A DNA stretch of 64,000 bases, taken from Primula veris (taxonomy: Eukaryota; Streptophyta; Magnoliopsida; Ericales; Primulaceae). The stretch is from contig OY821744.1 of NCBI GenBank assembly GCA_963682055.1, positions 30,046,967 to 30,110,966 on the forward strand, read 5' to 3'. Shown here piece after piece: positions 1 through 10,800 of the stretch (the first letter of the stretch is position 1; every line of letters starts with the position of its first letter). Under the pieces are notes generated by a model that saw only the letters and a program-made list of their open reading frames with translations, did not search any database and was not told the origin of the DNA. A program made the position numbers and the translations under genes.

Positions 1-370
1 GTCTGTCTCCTTCATCTCTTAATCTTCTTCTCATCTGTTTTTCTTCTGTGCCTCCTCTTTCTTTTTCTTCATCTTCTCTCCCGTCACTCTTTTTCTTTTT
101 TTTTTTTTTGCACCACTATGATGTTACAATCAGCCCTGTGATCCTAAGGGTTTTGTGTTACATCTAGGGTTTTTGTCATTTTTCTTTTTGACTCTTCTTT
201 CTTATCACTTCTTCTTTATGTTCCTCCTCTTCGCTTCTTTCTTCCCTTTTTGTTTTCTTTTTATGCTTCTTTCCTTCGTTTCTTGCATTCTTCTTCTTTT
301 CCTCTTCTTGATTTTCCTTTCTCTTTCTTCTTACTTTTTCTTTTTGGCGTCTCCTGCTCACTTGGTCAGC
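1..370. other. Pyrimidine-rich region near the missing LTR
   Basis: The plus strand is mostly C and T (long runs of CTTCTT, TTTCTT and a T tract at 101-110). On the element's own minus strand this is a purine-rich stretch, as expected around the polypurine tract that primes second-strand synthesis, but the exact tract next to the LTR is not visible. ORFs here are low-complexity on both strands and are not annotated. Confidence 0.5.
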
Positions 371-414
371 TGATATAGTTGATCTTTTGCCTGATCTTCT
401 GTACTAGCTCTTCT

Positions 415-531
415 TGGATGTAATAGATCTTTTTCGGATGTAATAGACCTCAATGTAATAGACCTCGATGTAATAGATTTTTATCTCGGATGTAATAGAC
501 CTCAATGTAATAGACCTCGATGTAATAGATA
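415..531. repeat. Short tandem repeat of ATGTAATAGA
   Basis: Seven copies of TGTAATAGA, most followed by CCTC. A 45-bp higher unit starting TCGGATGTAATAGACCTC occurs at 434 and again at 485. The rest of 371-905 holds no convincing gene; it leads into the TATA box at 804. Confidence 0.85.
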
Positions 532-803
532 ATGATGTATTCCATCTTCATTAATGAAAAGTATTTTTGCCCTTTTCTTTTTATATCGTACGTGTGGTTT
601 GTTGTTTGTCTGGGATCTAGATCTTTGAATATCTCGTCTTTATCTCTTCTGCACTGTAGTCTCAGATGTCAATAGATGTCCCCATCACTGTCAAACATAT
701 GTGCCTGCTCCCTAGTAGGTCAGGAAATGCACATGCCTCCCACATCATGTCAGGAAATATGCAATTTCCCAAGCAAGGTTATAAAATATCATACTCTTCG
801 TTC

Positions 804-809
804 TATAAG
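804..809 (+). promoter_or_regulatory. Putative TATA box for the antisense ORF at 906
   Basis: TATAAG in the context TTCTATAAGTACC lies 97 bases before the ATG at 906, a normal plant spacing. It points away from the element's own promoter, which would give this ORF independent plus-strand transcription. Inference from position and sequence only. Confidence 0.4.
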
Positions 810-905
810 TACCCTCTTTTTTTGGGTAGTTTATCATCTCTTTTTTCGTTTTGCTTCTCTCTTCTTTAGCCCTTTATTTTCTTCCATACTAAACAATTTC
901 CCAGA

Positions 906-1385
906 ATGTCTGGACCTGTGGTGAGATATCATGCTCAGATGAAGGGCTTGGATACTGAGGTATCTCGGGTCCGCAGTCGGATGGCAAGGCTTGAGAAAGA
1001 GTATGGCGTTTTGGCCTTGAGCCTGTTCGGCTCTTATCCCGAAGAGACGGTGAAGTGGACCGAGATCTCGGCACTGAGTCGCCAGCTCGATCACTTGTTG
1101 CTGCAGAGAAACCATCTGGCCAACTCCTGGTATGATGCCGAGGAAATTTGGGACCATTCTCAAGATGAGTTTGACAACTCTCCTCAGGGCCTCGCTAACC
1201 TAATGGTAAAGAATGCTCGGCTCGTGGAACGCGTCAGGGTTCTTACCTCGGAAAATAATAGGCTCTCCTCGGAGAATGACGATTTGGTCGCCATGAACGA
1301 TTCCTATCAAGCTAGGCTGAATTGTTCTGCTCGTATTGCCTTCTCTCGGTCTGGCAGTTCGGTTTTTCCACCCATTGATCCTTAG
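906..1385 (+). CDS. Coiled-coil protein, antisense ORF of the Tat element
   Basis: A 159-residue ORF, antisense to gag-pol. Two heptad-rich stretches are visible: about residues 10-60, with many Leu, Arg and Glu, and about residues 95-135, with repeats of LVERVRVLTSENNRLSSEND, typical of a coiled coil. The C-terminal 25 residues are Ser/Arg/Pro-rich. There is no signal peptide or membrane segment. A TATA-like box lies 97 bases upstream. I recognise no named family. The position matches the extra ORFs known between pol and the 3' LTR of Tat elements. A role in RNA or protein binding would be a guess. Confidence 0.6.
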   Translation: MSGPVVRYHAQMKGLDTEVSRVRSRMARLEKEYGVLALSLFGSYPEETVKWTEISALSRQLDHLLLQRNHLANSWYDAEEIWDHSQDEFDNSPQGLANLMVKNARLVERVRVLTSENNRLSSENDDLVAMNDSYQARLNCSARIAFSRSGSSVFPPIDP

Positions 1386-1528
1386 ATTGGGCTGGTTTTC
1401 TTATGTATTTCCCCTTTTGCCATTTGTGTTTTATCTTCTGTATTTAATGAATCAGTTGTATCTTTTCGTATCTCGTGCCTGTCTTGTGAACCATTGGAAC
1501 TCTTCGTATTTTGTGCCTTCTGATTCTC

Positions 1529-1535
1529 TATAAAT
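1529..1535 (+). promoter_or_regulatory. Putative TATA box for the antisense ORF at 1605
   Basis: TATAAAT in the context CTCTATAAATGCTCC, 70 bases before the ATG at 1605, followed by a pyrimidine-rich leader. This is the better of the two antisense TATA boxes, matching the plant consensus TATAAAT. Confidence 0.5.
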
Positions 1536-1604
1536 GCTCCCTATTGCCTGTATCTCATTATCAATTTCTACCTCTTCTTGTTTTCTAACTTGCTTTTGCG
1601 TGAG

Positions 1605-1967
1605 ATGGCTCCCATCACTAGGTCTGCCTCCAAAAAGAAAACCCTTATGGAAGAGGAGCCTACCTTTTTGCTACCTCGTCCCCCTGGCTTTGGGGAGGAG
1701 GATTTGACTCCTCTTCAACTAAAAGAAATTGAGATGTCATGGCTGAAACATGATCTCATATGTGCTCGGACTGAAGCGAGGAGGCTTAAACAATATTGGG
1801 ACGAGGAGGGCACTGCCCGTTTCAAGGCCGAACAAAAATGCGAGTCTCAGTCTTACGCCTTAAAACAGGCTGAGATGGCGATTTCTCGTTTGGTTAGGGA
1901 GAATGAGCGTCTGGAGGAACTTTTGGCGAAGAGGGATGTTGCTATGGGGGATAGTTCGAAAAAGTAG
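1605..1967 (+). CDS. Small coiled-coil protein, antisense ORF of the Tat element
   Basis: A 120-residue ORF starting MAPITRSASKKK. An ATG nine codons upstream (1578) is in frame, but 1605 is preferred because it begins a basic, soluble N terminus and lies a normal distance from the TATA box at 1529. After a Pro-rich stretch (LLPRPPGFGEED), residues about 40-110 are rich in Glu, Lys, Arg and Leu with heptad spacing, ending in LVRENERLEELLAKRD, a clear coiled coil. The stop is followed by T-rich DNA with an AATAAA at 2023. No family is recognised. It resembles the neighbour at 906 in style but not in sequence. Confidence 0.6.
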   Translation: MAPITRSASKKKTLMEEEPTFLLPRPPGFGEEDLTPLQLKEIEMSWLKHDLICARTEARRLKQYWDEEGTARFKAEQKCESQSYALKQAEMAISRLVRENERLEELLAKRDVAMGDSSKK

Positions 1968-2665
1968 GATGTGTGTATTTTCTTTTTCTGTTGTATTGTT
2001 TGTGTTTCCCCCTTTGTGGATGAATAAAACTTGTCTTGCATTTGATTCTGTCCTATTTTATTTCCTGCTTGCTTCTCTTTTTTTTTCTGAGCATACATCG
2101 AACAATGTGCCCGGTTATCCCCCCGAAGAGCGTTGTTAGACTTGATGCTCCCTGCCATTAAGCTAGAAACGGTCTTCGTTCACCTTGTTCGGTATGCCAT
2201 TTGGGTAAGAAATGGTTGGGAGTCGAGGAACTTTATCGGGGGACATTCTTTGTGTGATAATATTGGTAGCGTATGTGGGAAGCTTTTCGTGGTAGGGTCC
2301 ACTGGCCGTTTATTTAGGTGTAATGATGTGAACTGCCTTGGGTAGTGGGATATGCGCTGACGTGGCGAAATCTGGAGCGTTGAAATGTTAAAAAGAGCAG
2401 CGGTTGTTGACTTTTGTATGGTTGGAAAAGGGGCGAACCTCTGGTACACGAAAGGACGGTTATTATTTTATTCCTTTTGTGACTCCACTCCTTTTTATTG
2501 TGACAAGTAATCCTGTTTATTTTTATCACAAAATTTGCTGAAGAAAATATCTCTCTCTCTAAAGCATATTTTTCCCGCCAAAAAGGGAAAAGAGTTCGGC
2601 CGCTTGCTCTAGGGTTTCGTGGTTTTGTTGGAAGAGTTGCTGCTGTTCGCGCTTGCTTGCTCATA
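1968..2665. other. Non-coding stretch between antisense genes
   Basis: About 700 bases with no convincing ORF. An AATAAA polyadenylation-like signal at 2023-2028 follows the ORF ending at 1967. The rest is a plausible promoter and leader for the intron-containing gene that starts at 2666. ORFs on the minus strand here are short and unsupported. Confidence 0.5.
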
Positions 2666-5103
2666 ATGATAACTGTAAGTGATTTTTCGTTCTCCCCCTT
2701 TTCCGCTTGTAGGGGTTGTATTTGATTTGTCGTTGTGGTCATAGGTGTGTCGTTGGTATATGGTTCAGGTTAGCTATATATGTCTGATGATTCTGATATA
2801 ATGTGCATGGGGGGGGGGGGGGTGGCTCTCGTTCTACTGATGTGGTTCTGGTTTGTGTATTTGGTTAGTATATTGATGGACTGTTGATGATCTTTGTATA
2901 GGAAATTTTGACCCAAAGCGTGGCCCAAGTTGGCACATTCGTGGAGAAGGATTTTAAGGAACTCGCCGGAATACCCGACAACGTACATATTCGGCTTCCT
3001 ATATCGGACGAGGAGGTGCTGGGATTTGTTCCCGCCGGCGAGGTAGCTGTGCGGTCGTCGGCCTTCTTTACTGGGGGTCTTCGACTGCCCTTTACAAATT
3101 GGGTGGCCTCGTTCTTTGAGGCCGTCCAAATTGCTCCGGCCCAACTGGCCCTAAATGGTTACCGTACTCTGAATGGTATCCAAAGGCTATCGGAGTTGTC
3201 CGGAATACCGATTGAACTGAAGGACGTCTTTGGAGTCTATAGTCTGAGCTTTGAGCGTCGCAGCTCGTATTTGAAGACTCTGCGTGCCTTTTGCCGGCTC
3301 GTTATCGGTTTGCCGGATACCAACAAAGAGCGCAATCTCGGTATTGTTATTGCGTCTGGTGAATGGGCTTGTCCGGGACACCAGATTCCTGGACCGGCTA
3401 CCAATGCTCCCACTATGCCAGATCTCGGCGCTCCCAATGTAGAGGCTTTGTTAGCTCTTTGGAAATGGTGGGGGCCGGGACCTACGCCTGATCCTGCAAG
3501 TCGTACGGCTCCCATGTTGCTCGGGTACCCGATGGGGTCGGTGACCAAGGGGAATCCGGCACCCGAGATCCCGAAAGAGCCCGAGGAGGAATTTTTAAAG
3601 GTGGTACAGGCTCGGTGTGCTACTCGGCTTGGGAAAAGAGCTGTTCGTTCTAAGCGTCGCGCAGCTGAGCCTGTCGTTGAAACAACGAAGAGGGCTAGGG
3701 GAACTGATACGTCGGTTACCGAGGAAGAGGCTAACGTTGGCTCGGGCGAGGGGGTGTTTGCCGCTGCTCAAGGGGATACCGCCGAGGATGACGTTGCTCC
3801 GGGCGAGGTATGTGTATATGTATTATGATTTTCTTGTCTTTTGGTTTGTCATTTGGTTCGCTAGTGCTTTGCTTTATTAGTCGTCTTGTTTCAGCTACTG
3901 ACTTCTCAATTGGTTACCCTCGCTCTTGCCCGATCTATGGGTATTATTGTGTTTCAGGGGTCGGTCGACGATGTATTCGGATATATGAACCTCTTGACGA
4001 ATATGGGAGATGGTACGATGACTTTGCCGGTCATCTCGCCTATCCCCACCGAGGGTCCGATAGAGTTGTCCGTGTGCTCGCCCCTCCGTAATGAGGAAGA
4101 GATCGAGCATAGGGCCCCTGAGATTGAGCCGTTGGAGGAGGACGTGGGGGTGGGGAGGGAAGGCAGCGAAGAGAATGCCGGGGATGATGTGGTGGGTGTC
4201 GAGGGTGAGGCTCTTGACGGATCAGAGAAGGGGTCGGTGGATGGGGTTGCAATGACCCGGTACATTGACCGATGTAGGGGTGAACTGCTGGATCAACCGA
4301 GAACGCTGAAGATGGGTTATACGGCTCTGAAACCCCTTGTGTTTAAGAATGCAGAAAAGCTATCTGCCCAACCTACAATGTCAGTGATAGAGCAGGTCCA
4401 TGCGGATGCGCTGAGGGTATGTGGGGCTCGTATTGCACTATATAGGTTGGGTACTTGTATTTTATTTGGAAACTAATGTGTTAAAGTGCAGATTGCTGTG
4501 AGTGCCGTGGCGCTACGGGATCAGCTGGGAGCTCTCGGGGCTGAGAAAGAGAAATTGGTGGCCGAGAAGGATAATCTTGAGGCCGATAAGGAGAAATTGG
4601 TCGCCGAGAAGAAAACCCTGGGCGAGAATTATGACAAACTGTCGGTGGACTTCCTGCACCTGACCGAGGAGGTCGAGAAATTGAGGGAGGAAAAAGAGAG
4701 CATGGCCGCTAAGTACGGCGAAGTAGAGGAGGAGAACTTGCTCCTGGCTGAGGATGTGGAAGCCGAAAAGGCTAAGGTGTCTGCCCTGAAAACGGCACAG
4801 GCGGAGGAGCGGAAAAAGTTAGCGATGATGGCCAACTTTTCTGTATACTGCGCTCATGTGCGGGCGCTCAACTTCGCGAATGTTCCTCTGTCGGATAGGG
4901 CGTGGTCGGAGTTGGTGTACCCGTGTCCGCATGGGGCACCGCCGAAACCCTTGGACTGGGCGAATCTTCGTGAAGAAGAGCTTCCGCGGCTACCGGGGCA
5001 GACAATTTCGACAGCGCTGCGTCCTCAAGTTATGTCGACCGCGTCTTCTCCTCGGCCGGATTCTACTGTTCCCCCACCAACATCTCCTCAGGTGGAACCT
5101 TGA
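2666..5103 (+). CDS. Antisense aORF with putative gypsy-type transposon domain, spliced
   Basis: Best model: exons 2666-2674, 2902-3807, 3895-4416, 4492-5103, all joining in phase 0 with GT-AG introns. Exon 1 codes only MIT and ends at a strong ACT/GTAAGT donor. A second acceptor at 3958 is also in phase. The product is about 682 residues. Residues about 45-170 (SSAFFTGGLRLPF, APAQLALNGYRTL, a WKWW motif) match the Pfam family called putative gypsy-type transposon (Transposase_28), found in plant Tat elements. An acidic linker follows, then a strong coiled coil of EKEKLVAEKDNLEADK type coded at about 4540-4810. A donor at 5091/5092 could instead splice in phase to 5302, extending the protein to about 876 residues. 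Despite the family's name no transposase activity is established. Function unknown. Confidence 0.75.
2809..2822. repeat. Poly-G tract in intron 1 of the antisense gene
   Basis: An uninterrupted run of about 14 G on the plus strand inside the 2675-2901 intron. It is prone to length error in sequencing and does not affect the reading frame. Confidence 0.8.
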
Positions 5104-5115
5104 CTATATTTCTGG

Positions 5116-5117
<2 letters not shown>

Positions 5118-5170
<53 letters not shown>
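5118..5170. repeat. 53-base poly-T tract
   Basis: An unbroken T run just after the stop at 5101-5103 and inside the alternative intron 5092-5301. On the plus strand it could act as an overlong polypyrimidine tract, but it lies about 130 bases before the acceptor at 5302. Exact length is uncertain. Confidence 0.9.
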
Positions 5171-5171
<1 letters not shown>

Positions 5172-5301
5172 TATCTAGAAACAGATTCTTTTGGGGGAGT
5201 GATAATATAAGTGTTATGGTTGCTTTCTGTTGGGCTTGCTTGGGTCAATTTCTTTTGATGGTCGTCATATTTTGAAGGATATGAAAACAAAATATTGTCA
5301 G

Positions 5302-5895
5302 GTACCTAATAACCCCCTTGCCATGGTGGTCTGGACCTCGCCTAGTCGTAGTGTAGGTGACGTAATGGAGGATTTGGAAAGGTCTAACGCGTCCCTTACC
5401 GCGAAATTGACTTGTGCCTATCAGGAAATCGAGGGTCTGAATATTCATATTTCCAACCTGGCGATCCGGTTACGTGATTTGGGAGAGAAATTTAGTAAAA
5501 AGACCGCCCATTACACGGCAAATAAGGGTAAAGCGAAGGAACTTCTCGGTGCCCTACGACGTTCTCGTGATGAAGCCCGAGGTCGTGTGACAAGCTTGAC
5601 CTTGGTCCTTGGGGCCGTTTTCGAGGACGCGGACCTGCTGCTATCCTTTGTCAAAGCGTATTGGGCCCGAGCTCGCGCTTTAGAGGTGATTGAGCTTATA
5701 AAAGGAATGAGTGGTGTATCCCGGGCAGAGCGCATGGTTGATGCGAAGGCCGGGGTGACTGAAACCACTGTTGCTTTGAACCGAATCGAGGCGGTCATTC
5801 GTGAGCGTTTGGGGACGCAAATTAATTCATTGCGAGAAATTCATTTTGCCGATGTAGTAGAGACTTCGGCGTCTGCTGAGGGGTTGTCGGAGTAA
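5302..5895 (+). CDS. Coiled-coil segment, likely further exon of the antisense gene
   Basis: An open stretch of 197 codons beginning just after a TTGTCAG acceptor and ending in tandem stops (TAATAA). It starts in phase 0 and would join in frame to the donor at 5091/5092. The sequence has helical, Arg/Glu/Leu-rich stretches (EDLERSNASLTAKL, RLRDLGEKF) and an Ala-rich middle. If read alone it could start at the ATG at 5323, giving 190 residues. No domain is recognised. Its base composition matches the neighbouring antisense ORFs, with more G and C than the flanking host DNA. Separate gene or extra exon cannot be told without transcripts. Confidence 0.5.
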   Translation, partial: VPNNPLAMVVWTSPSRSVGDVMEDLERSNASLTAKLTCAYQEIEGLNIHISNLAIRLRDLGEKFSKKTAHYTANKGKAKELLGALRRSRDEARGRVTSLTLVLGAVFEDADLLLSFVKAYWARARALEVIELIKGMSGVSRAERMVDAKAGVTETTVALNRIEAVIRERLGTQINSLREIHFADVVETSASAEGLSE

Positions 5896-5949
5896 TAAAA
5901 TAGCTTGTTGTCGTTTTCTTTGTATCTTGTTATAAAAATTTCTCTTCTC

Positions 5950-5950
<1 letters not shown>

Positions 5951-5988
<38 letters not shown>
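5951..5988. repeat. 38-base poly-T tract before an acceptor-like site
   Basis: An unbroken T run followed by C/T-rich DNA and then TTTTTTTTATAG at 6019-6030, a textbook acceptor. It supports a plus-strand intron ending at 6030. Confidence 0.85.
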
Positions 5989-6030
5989 CATCTCTTCTCG
6001 TTCTTCTCCTCCCCCCCTTTTTTTTTATAG

Positions 6031-6681
6031 GCACATGCTACTACGTCGCACCAGGCTGGTTCTCCATGCCTAGTTAACCCGGGGTTAGGACCTACTGGTG
6101 CTGCCCGGGACGAGGTCTCATCTGGTGCGGCTAGTGAGGTGCCTGACAGGTGGCCCTACATTGTTTTGATGAGCAAAAATGTCAAATTGACCGACCAATG
6201 TGCTCGACTGCGGACCAAGCTGAAAACACAGGCGGCCTCTTTTCGAGAATATGTTCGCCGTGCCGAGCATGCTGTTGAGGTTCAGGAGCGTCGTTTGGAT
6301 CGATATTGGCGTGCAAAAGGCGAGTACTTCGGCAAATTAAAGTTGCTTGTGACCAAGGCCAACGTGTTGGTGAAGTATTTCCGTTTGTCCCGCGCCAGAT
6401 ACGATGCTTCCGCAGCTGTGATTGAAGCTCGCCGTGACCTCTCCTTTGACGATGATCGCCGTAAAGCGGCCTCGGATGCTCACGAGTCCGCCAAAGAAGC
6501 CGAGTTCAACGCGCGGCTTCAGACGCTGACTTGTGTTGGGGCTCATACGACCAATTTTGATGCCCTCATTTCTGAGGAGCGTTTTGATGGTGATGAGTCT
6601 GATGGGTATACAACGACGGACGACGAAGAGATTGAGCTCGGTCAATTACCGTCGTGCTCCTCCTGCAGTAGTTCTTCTTAA
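6031..6681 (+). CDS. Coiled-coil ORF, likely last exon of an antisense gene
   Basis: Open in phase 0 from the acceptor at 6030 to TAA at 6679-6681, 216 codons. The first in-frame ATG is at 6169 (MSKNVKLTDQCARLRTKL). The middle is basic and helical with heptad spacing (coded at about 6180-6330). The C terminus is acidic (FDGDESDGYTTTDDEEIE) and ends in a Ser/Cys-rich tail. No family recognised. The preceding ORF (5302-5895) has no GT donor in the right phase near its end, so the two do not join as the sequence stands. A lost donor or a separate transcript would explain this. Its end lies just before the tandem array. Confidence 0.5.
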   Translation, partial: AHATTSHQAGSPCLVNPGLGPTGAARDEVSSGAASEVPDRWPYIVLMSKNVKLTDQCARLRTKLKTQAASFREYVRRAEHAVEVQERRLDRYWRAKGEYFGKLKLLVTKANVLVKYFRLSRARYDASAAVIEARRDLSFDDDRRKAASDAHESAKEAEFNARLQTLTCVGAHTTNFDALISEERFDGDESDGYTTTDDEEIELGQLPSCSSCSSSS

Positions 6682-6975
6682 ATGAATCTCTTTAGTGCCG
6701 TTGATCTTCTTGTTGCCTCCGTAATGCGGGCGAGGATTATATATGTGATTTCTTTATTCCTGTTTTGTACCTTTCCATTACCGTATTGCTGTTTAATTGA
6801 TCGGATCGGTTTTTCCTTGCCAAATCATTTGTTATTTCGTTATTCCTGTTTTGGAGATGCTTTTTGTTGATGTTTTGTTGTTTAGATTGATTCTCCTTCA
6901 TCGTTGTAGCCAATATATATTGCATTGCCGTCGTAAAGTGGACCTGAATACTTCCTTGCATTGTACCTGCACATA

Positions 6976-7725
6976 AATTTCATAGTATTCCTAGGCGTTC
7001 CTTCGGTAACACGCCATGTTGGGAATTTCATAGTATTCCTAGGCACTTCGGCCATGTTGGGAATTTCATAGTATGCCTAGACGTTCCTTCGGTAACACGC
7101 CATTTACGGACTTTCATAATATTCCTAGGCACTTCGGCCATGTTGGGAATTTCATAGTATCCCTAGGCGTTCCTTCGGTAACACGCCTTTTACGGGATTT
7201 CATAGTATTCCTAGGCACTTCGGCCATGTTGGGAATTTCATAGTATGCCTAGACGTTCCTTCGGTAACACGCCATTTACGGACTTTCATAATATTCCTAG
7301 GCACTTCGGCCATGTTGGGAATTTCATAGTATCCCTAGACGTTCCTTCGGTAACACGCCATTTACGGGATTTCATAGTATTCCTAGGCACTTCGGCCATG
7401 TTGGGAATTTCATAGTATGCCTAGACGTTCCTTCGGTAACACGCCATTTACGGACTTTCATAATATTCCTAGGCACTTCGGCCATGTTGGGAATTTCATA
7501 GTATCCCTAGACGTTCCTTCGGTAACACGCCATTTACGGGATTTCATAGTATTCCTAGGCACTTCGGCCATGTTGGGAATTTCATAGTATGCCTAGACGT
7601 TCCTTCGGTAACACGCCATTTACGGACTTTCATAATATTCCTAGGCACTTCGGCCATGTTGGGAATTTCATAGTATCCCTAGACGTTCCTTCGGTAACAC
7701 GCCATTTACGGGATTTCATAGTATT
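6976..7725. repeat. Two-component tandem array in the 3' untranslated part of the Tat element
   Basis: About 750 bp made of two alternating subunits, each starting CCTAG. Unit A, about 38 bp, carries CACTTCGGCCATGTTGGG. Unit B, about 48 bp, carries CGTTCCTTCGGTAACACGCC. A plus B is about 86 bp, and alternate AB pairs differ in a few bases, giving a higher-order period of about 172 bp. Roughly eight AB pairs are visible. The array lies between the pol stop and the end of the antisense ORFs. Tandem repeats in this position are known from Ogre-like elements and can seed satellites. Confidence 0.95.
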
Positions 7726-7828
7726 AGTAGACAGCATAATAATATATTTTATTCATTCAAAAGAAGAAAGATAATGCCCTTAAGCAAGAAAGGTAAGGTA
7801 TCACCTGTACTTGTATTCGGAGCATTGC

Positions 7829-10800
7829 CTATACGTAGTACTTCTTTAGGTTAGCCACGTTCCAAGAATTCTTTTCCCCGCGGCTGTTGGCGAACAGGGC
7901 GCTTTTGATTTTGTAAGAGACTGGACTTGTTCGCTTGACGATTTCGTATGGGCCTTCCCAGGTAGGGCTCAGTTTGCCATGTATTTCGTTGCGGGTATAG
8001 ACCGTCACTCGTCGCAGCACCAGTTCTCCCACCATGAATTCTTTAGATCCTTTTACTCTCTTGTCATAGGTTTGCTTTACGCTTTGTTGGTATTTTGCTA
8101 AGGTAAGGGCCGCTATCTCTCGTTTCTCGTCTATCATGTCGAGCTCTTCTCTCATTCTTTGTTCATTATTTCCCTGCTCGACCAACGTCGTTCGGAGCGT
8201 GGGTAGTCCGATCTTTGTCGGTATGATGGCCTCAACACCGTATGCTAAGCTAAACGGGGTTTCCTTGGTGCCCGTCTTGGGTGTAGTTCGGCACGACCAT
8301 AAAACGTTGAGTAGCCGCTCGGGCCACCTCCCCTTTGCCTGTTCAAGGGTGGTCTTGATGCCGTCTAATATTGTTCGGTTTGACACTTCGGCCTGCCCGT
8401 TCCCTTGTGGGTATGTCGGCGTCGAATAGAACTTTCGGATACCGAGTTCCTCGTACCACAGCTGTAAATTGGCATCTTTGAACTGGGTTCCGTTGTCGGC
8501 GACTATAGCGTACGGTATACCGAACCTAGTTATGATGTATTCCCAAATGAATTGTTTAACGTTGCTGGCTTTGATTTCTCGGAGGGGTTTTGCTTCGACC
8601 CATTTGGTGAAATAATCAGTCGCAACGATCAGATATTCCACATTCCCAGGTGCTCTTGGGAGTTTACCGACCAAGTCGATTGCCCATTGAGCGAACGGCC
8701 ATGGTGCTGATACCGGGGTCATCATAGATGATGGGAGCCGTGGTATCTTGGCGAATCGCTGGCATTTGTCGCATCGTTGGACGTATGCATCGGCGTCTCG
8801 CTTGATATAGGGCCACCAATATCCTTGGGTCACTGCCTTGTTTGCAAGGGATCGCCCTTTGATGTGTGCTCCGCAGGATCCTTCGTGGATTTCCTCCAAG
8901 ACCGGCAGTTGTAGCTCGGTCGGGACGCACAGTAGATGTGGTCCCCGGTAACTGGATTTGTATAGTTTATCATCCTCGGATAGCCAGAATCGAGGAGATT
9001 TTCTTTCAATCTTCATCGCTTTTATCTTATCGACCGGAAGCGTTCCACTTCGCAGATAATGGGTCATGTCCTCCATCCAACCTAGTTCGTACTGTATCGA
9101 TGTCACCCGGTTTACCCTTTTCATTATGCTCGGGGTCGGCAATAGTTCCACTGTGATCGACCGGGAGTCGGTCAATGTTAATGTCGAGGCTAGGGTGGCC
9201 AATGCATCAGCATGTGCATTCTCGGTGCGATTGATTCTTACTAACTCGCATTGTTCGAAGGTGGCCATCAAGCTTTGGACTTTTTCTTGGTAGAGGATCA
9301 TTCTATCATCTTTCGCTTGGTACTCGCCGATGGCTTGATTGACAATGAGCATGGAGTCTGAGCTGGCAATTAAGTGGGAGCATCCGAGGGACCGGGCAAT
9401 AAGCATGCCATTTATCATGGCCTCGTATTCTGCCTCATTGTTGGTAGCTCGGAAGCCCAGTTTTATGCTTTTTTCGATGATTGCTCCCTCTCTAGATTTC
9501 AGGACGATCCCTGCTCCTGATCCGTCCTTGGTGGCTGATCCGTCGACATGTATCTGCCAGTGTGATTGGGGAGAGAGTGCCAAAGGCTCGTCATAGCCTT
9601 CGGTGAATTCTGCGACGAAATCGGCCAGGACTTGTCCCTTTATGGCATGGCGGGGCGCGAATTCGATATGAAATTGGGATAGCTCGACCCCCCAGGCGGC
9701 AACTCGGCCGCTAATGTCCGTCCGTCGAAGTGACTCTTTAATATGAAACTTTGTATATACCCGGACCTGATGAGCTATGAAATAGTGTGGCAACTTCCTG
9801 GTTGCGACGACCAATGCCAGGCACAGCTTTTCCAAGGGTAGATAACGTGTTTCGGCTTCGACCAGAGTCTTGCTGACGAAGTAGATCGGAAATTGTTCGC
9901 GACCTTCTTCCCGTAGGATGACTGCGCTCACAGCTGTAGTGGAAACTGCTAGGTAGCATGCCAGAATGTCTCCTTTGTTCGGCCTTACCAGCAGTGGCAG
10001 TGTCCTCAAGTACTCTTTGAGATTGTTGAATGAGACTTCACATTCCGGGTCCCAGACGAATTTTCTATTCTTCTTGAGCGATTCGAAAAACGACCGTCCC
10101 TTATCTGCGGATCGGCTAATGAACCTGCTCAGCGCGGCCATCATTCCCGTGAGCTCTTGTACCTGTTTCTTATTCTTGGGCGCCGCTAGGTTTCGTAGAG
10201 CCGTTATTTGATCGGGATTAGCCTCTATTCCTCGTCGGCTAACCATATGCCCCAAGAATTTCCCTTTGCTGACGCCAAATGCACACTTGCTCGCATTGAG
10301 TTTCAGTTTGTGCTGGCCCAGCGTTCGGAAGACGTCCCTGATATCTTGAAGGTGGGACGTGGCTCTTTCGCTTTTGACGACCATGTCGTCTATGTATACC
10401 TCCATTGTTTTCCCTATATGATCTCGACATACCCGTGTTATCATCCTTTGGTATGTTGCCCCCGCATTGCGTAGACCGAAAGGCATTACCGTGTAACAAT
10501 AATTTCCCAAAGGCGATATAAATGAAGTCTTTTCTTGATCTTCGCAGGCGAGGGGAATTTGATGGTATCCTGAGTACGCATCAAGGAAGGTCATCCGTTC
10601 CGCTCCTGCTGTTGCGTCCACCAGTTGATCGATCCTCGGAAGGGGAAAGTGGTCCCTCGGGCAGGCTTTATTGAGGTTGGTGAAGTCTATACAGACTCTT
10701 TCCTTCCCGTTCTTCTTAGGGACGACGACCGGGTTGGACAACCATTTTGGATAGTAAACCTCCCTTATGGCTCCAGCCTCCAATAGCTTTTGTACTTCAG

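Noticed and set aside
176..361. Minus-strand ORF rich in Lys, Arg and Glu
   Set aside because: It is only the complement of a pyrimidine tract; low complexity, no start context, no neighbours reading this way.
415..531. CRISPR-like array
   Set aside because: Repeat units are 9-12 bp with no unique spacers, in a plant retrotransposon.
5063..5290. Minus-strand ORF with a poly-Lys run
   Set aside because: The Lys run is the complement of the 53-T tract; not a protein.
6976..7725. CRISPR-like array (alternating repeat and spacer)
   Set aside because: Both components repeat; there are no unique spacers. It is a two-subunit tandem repeat.
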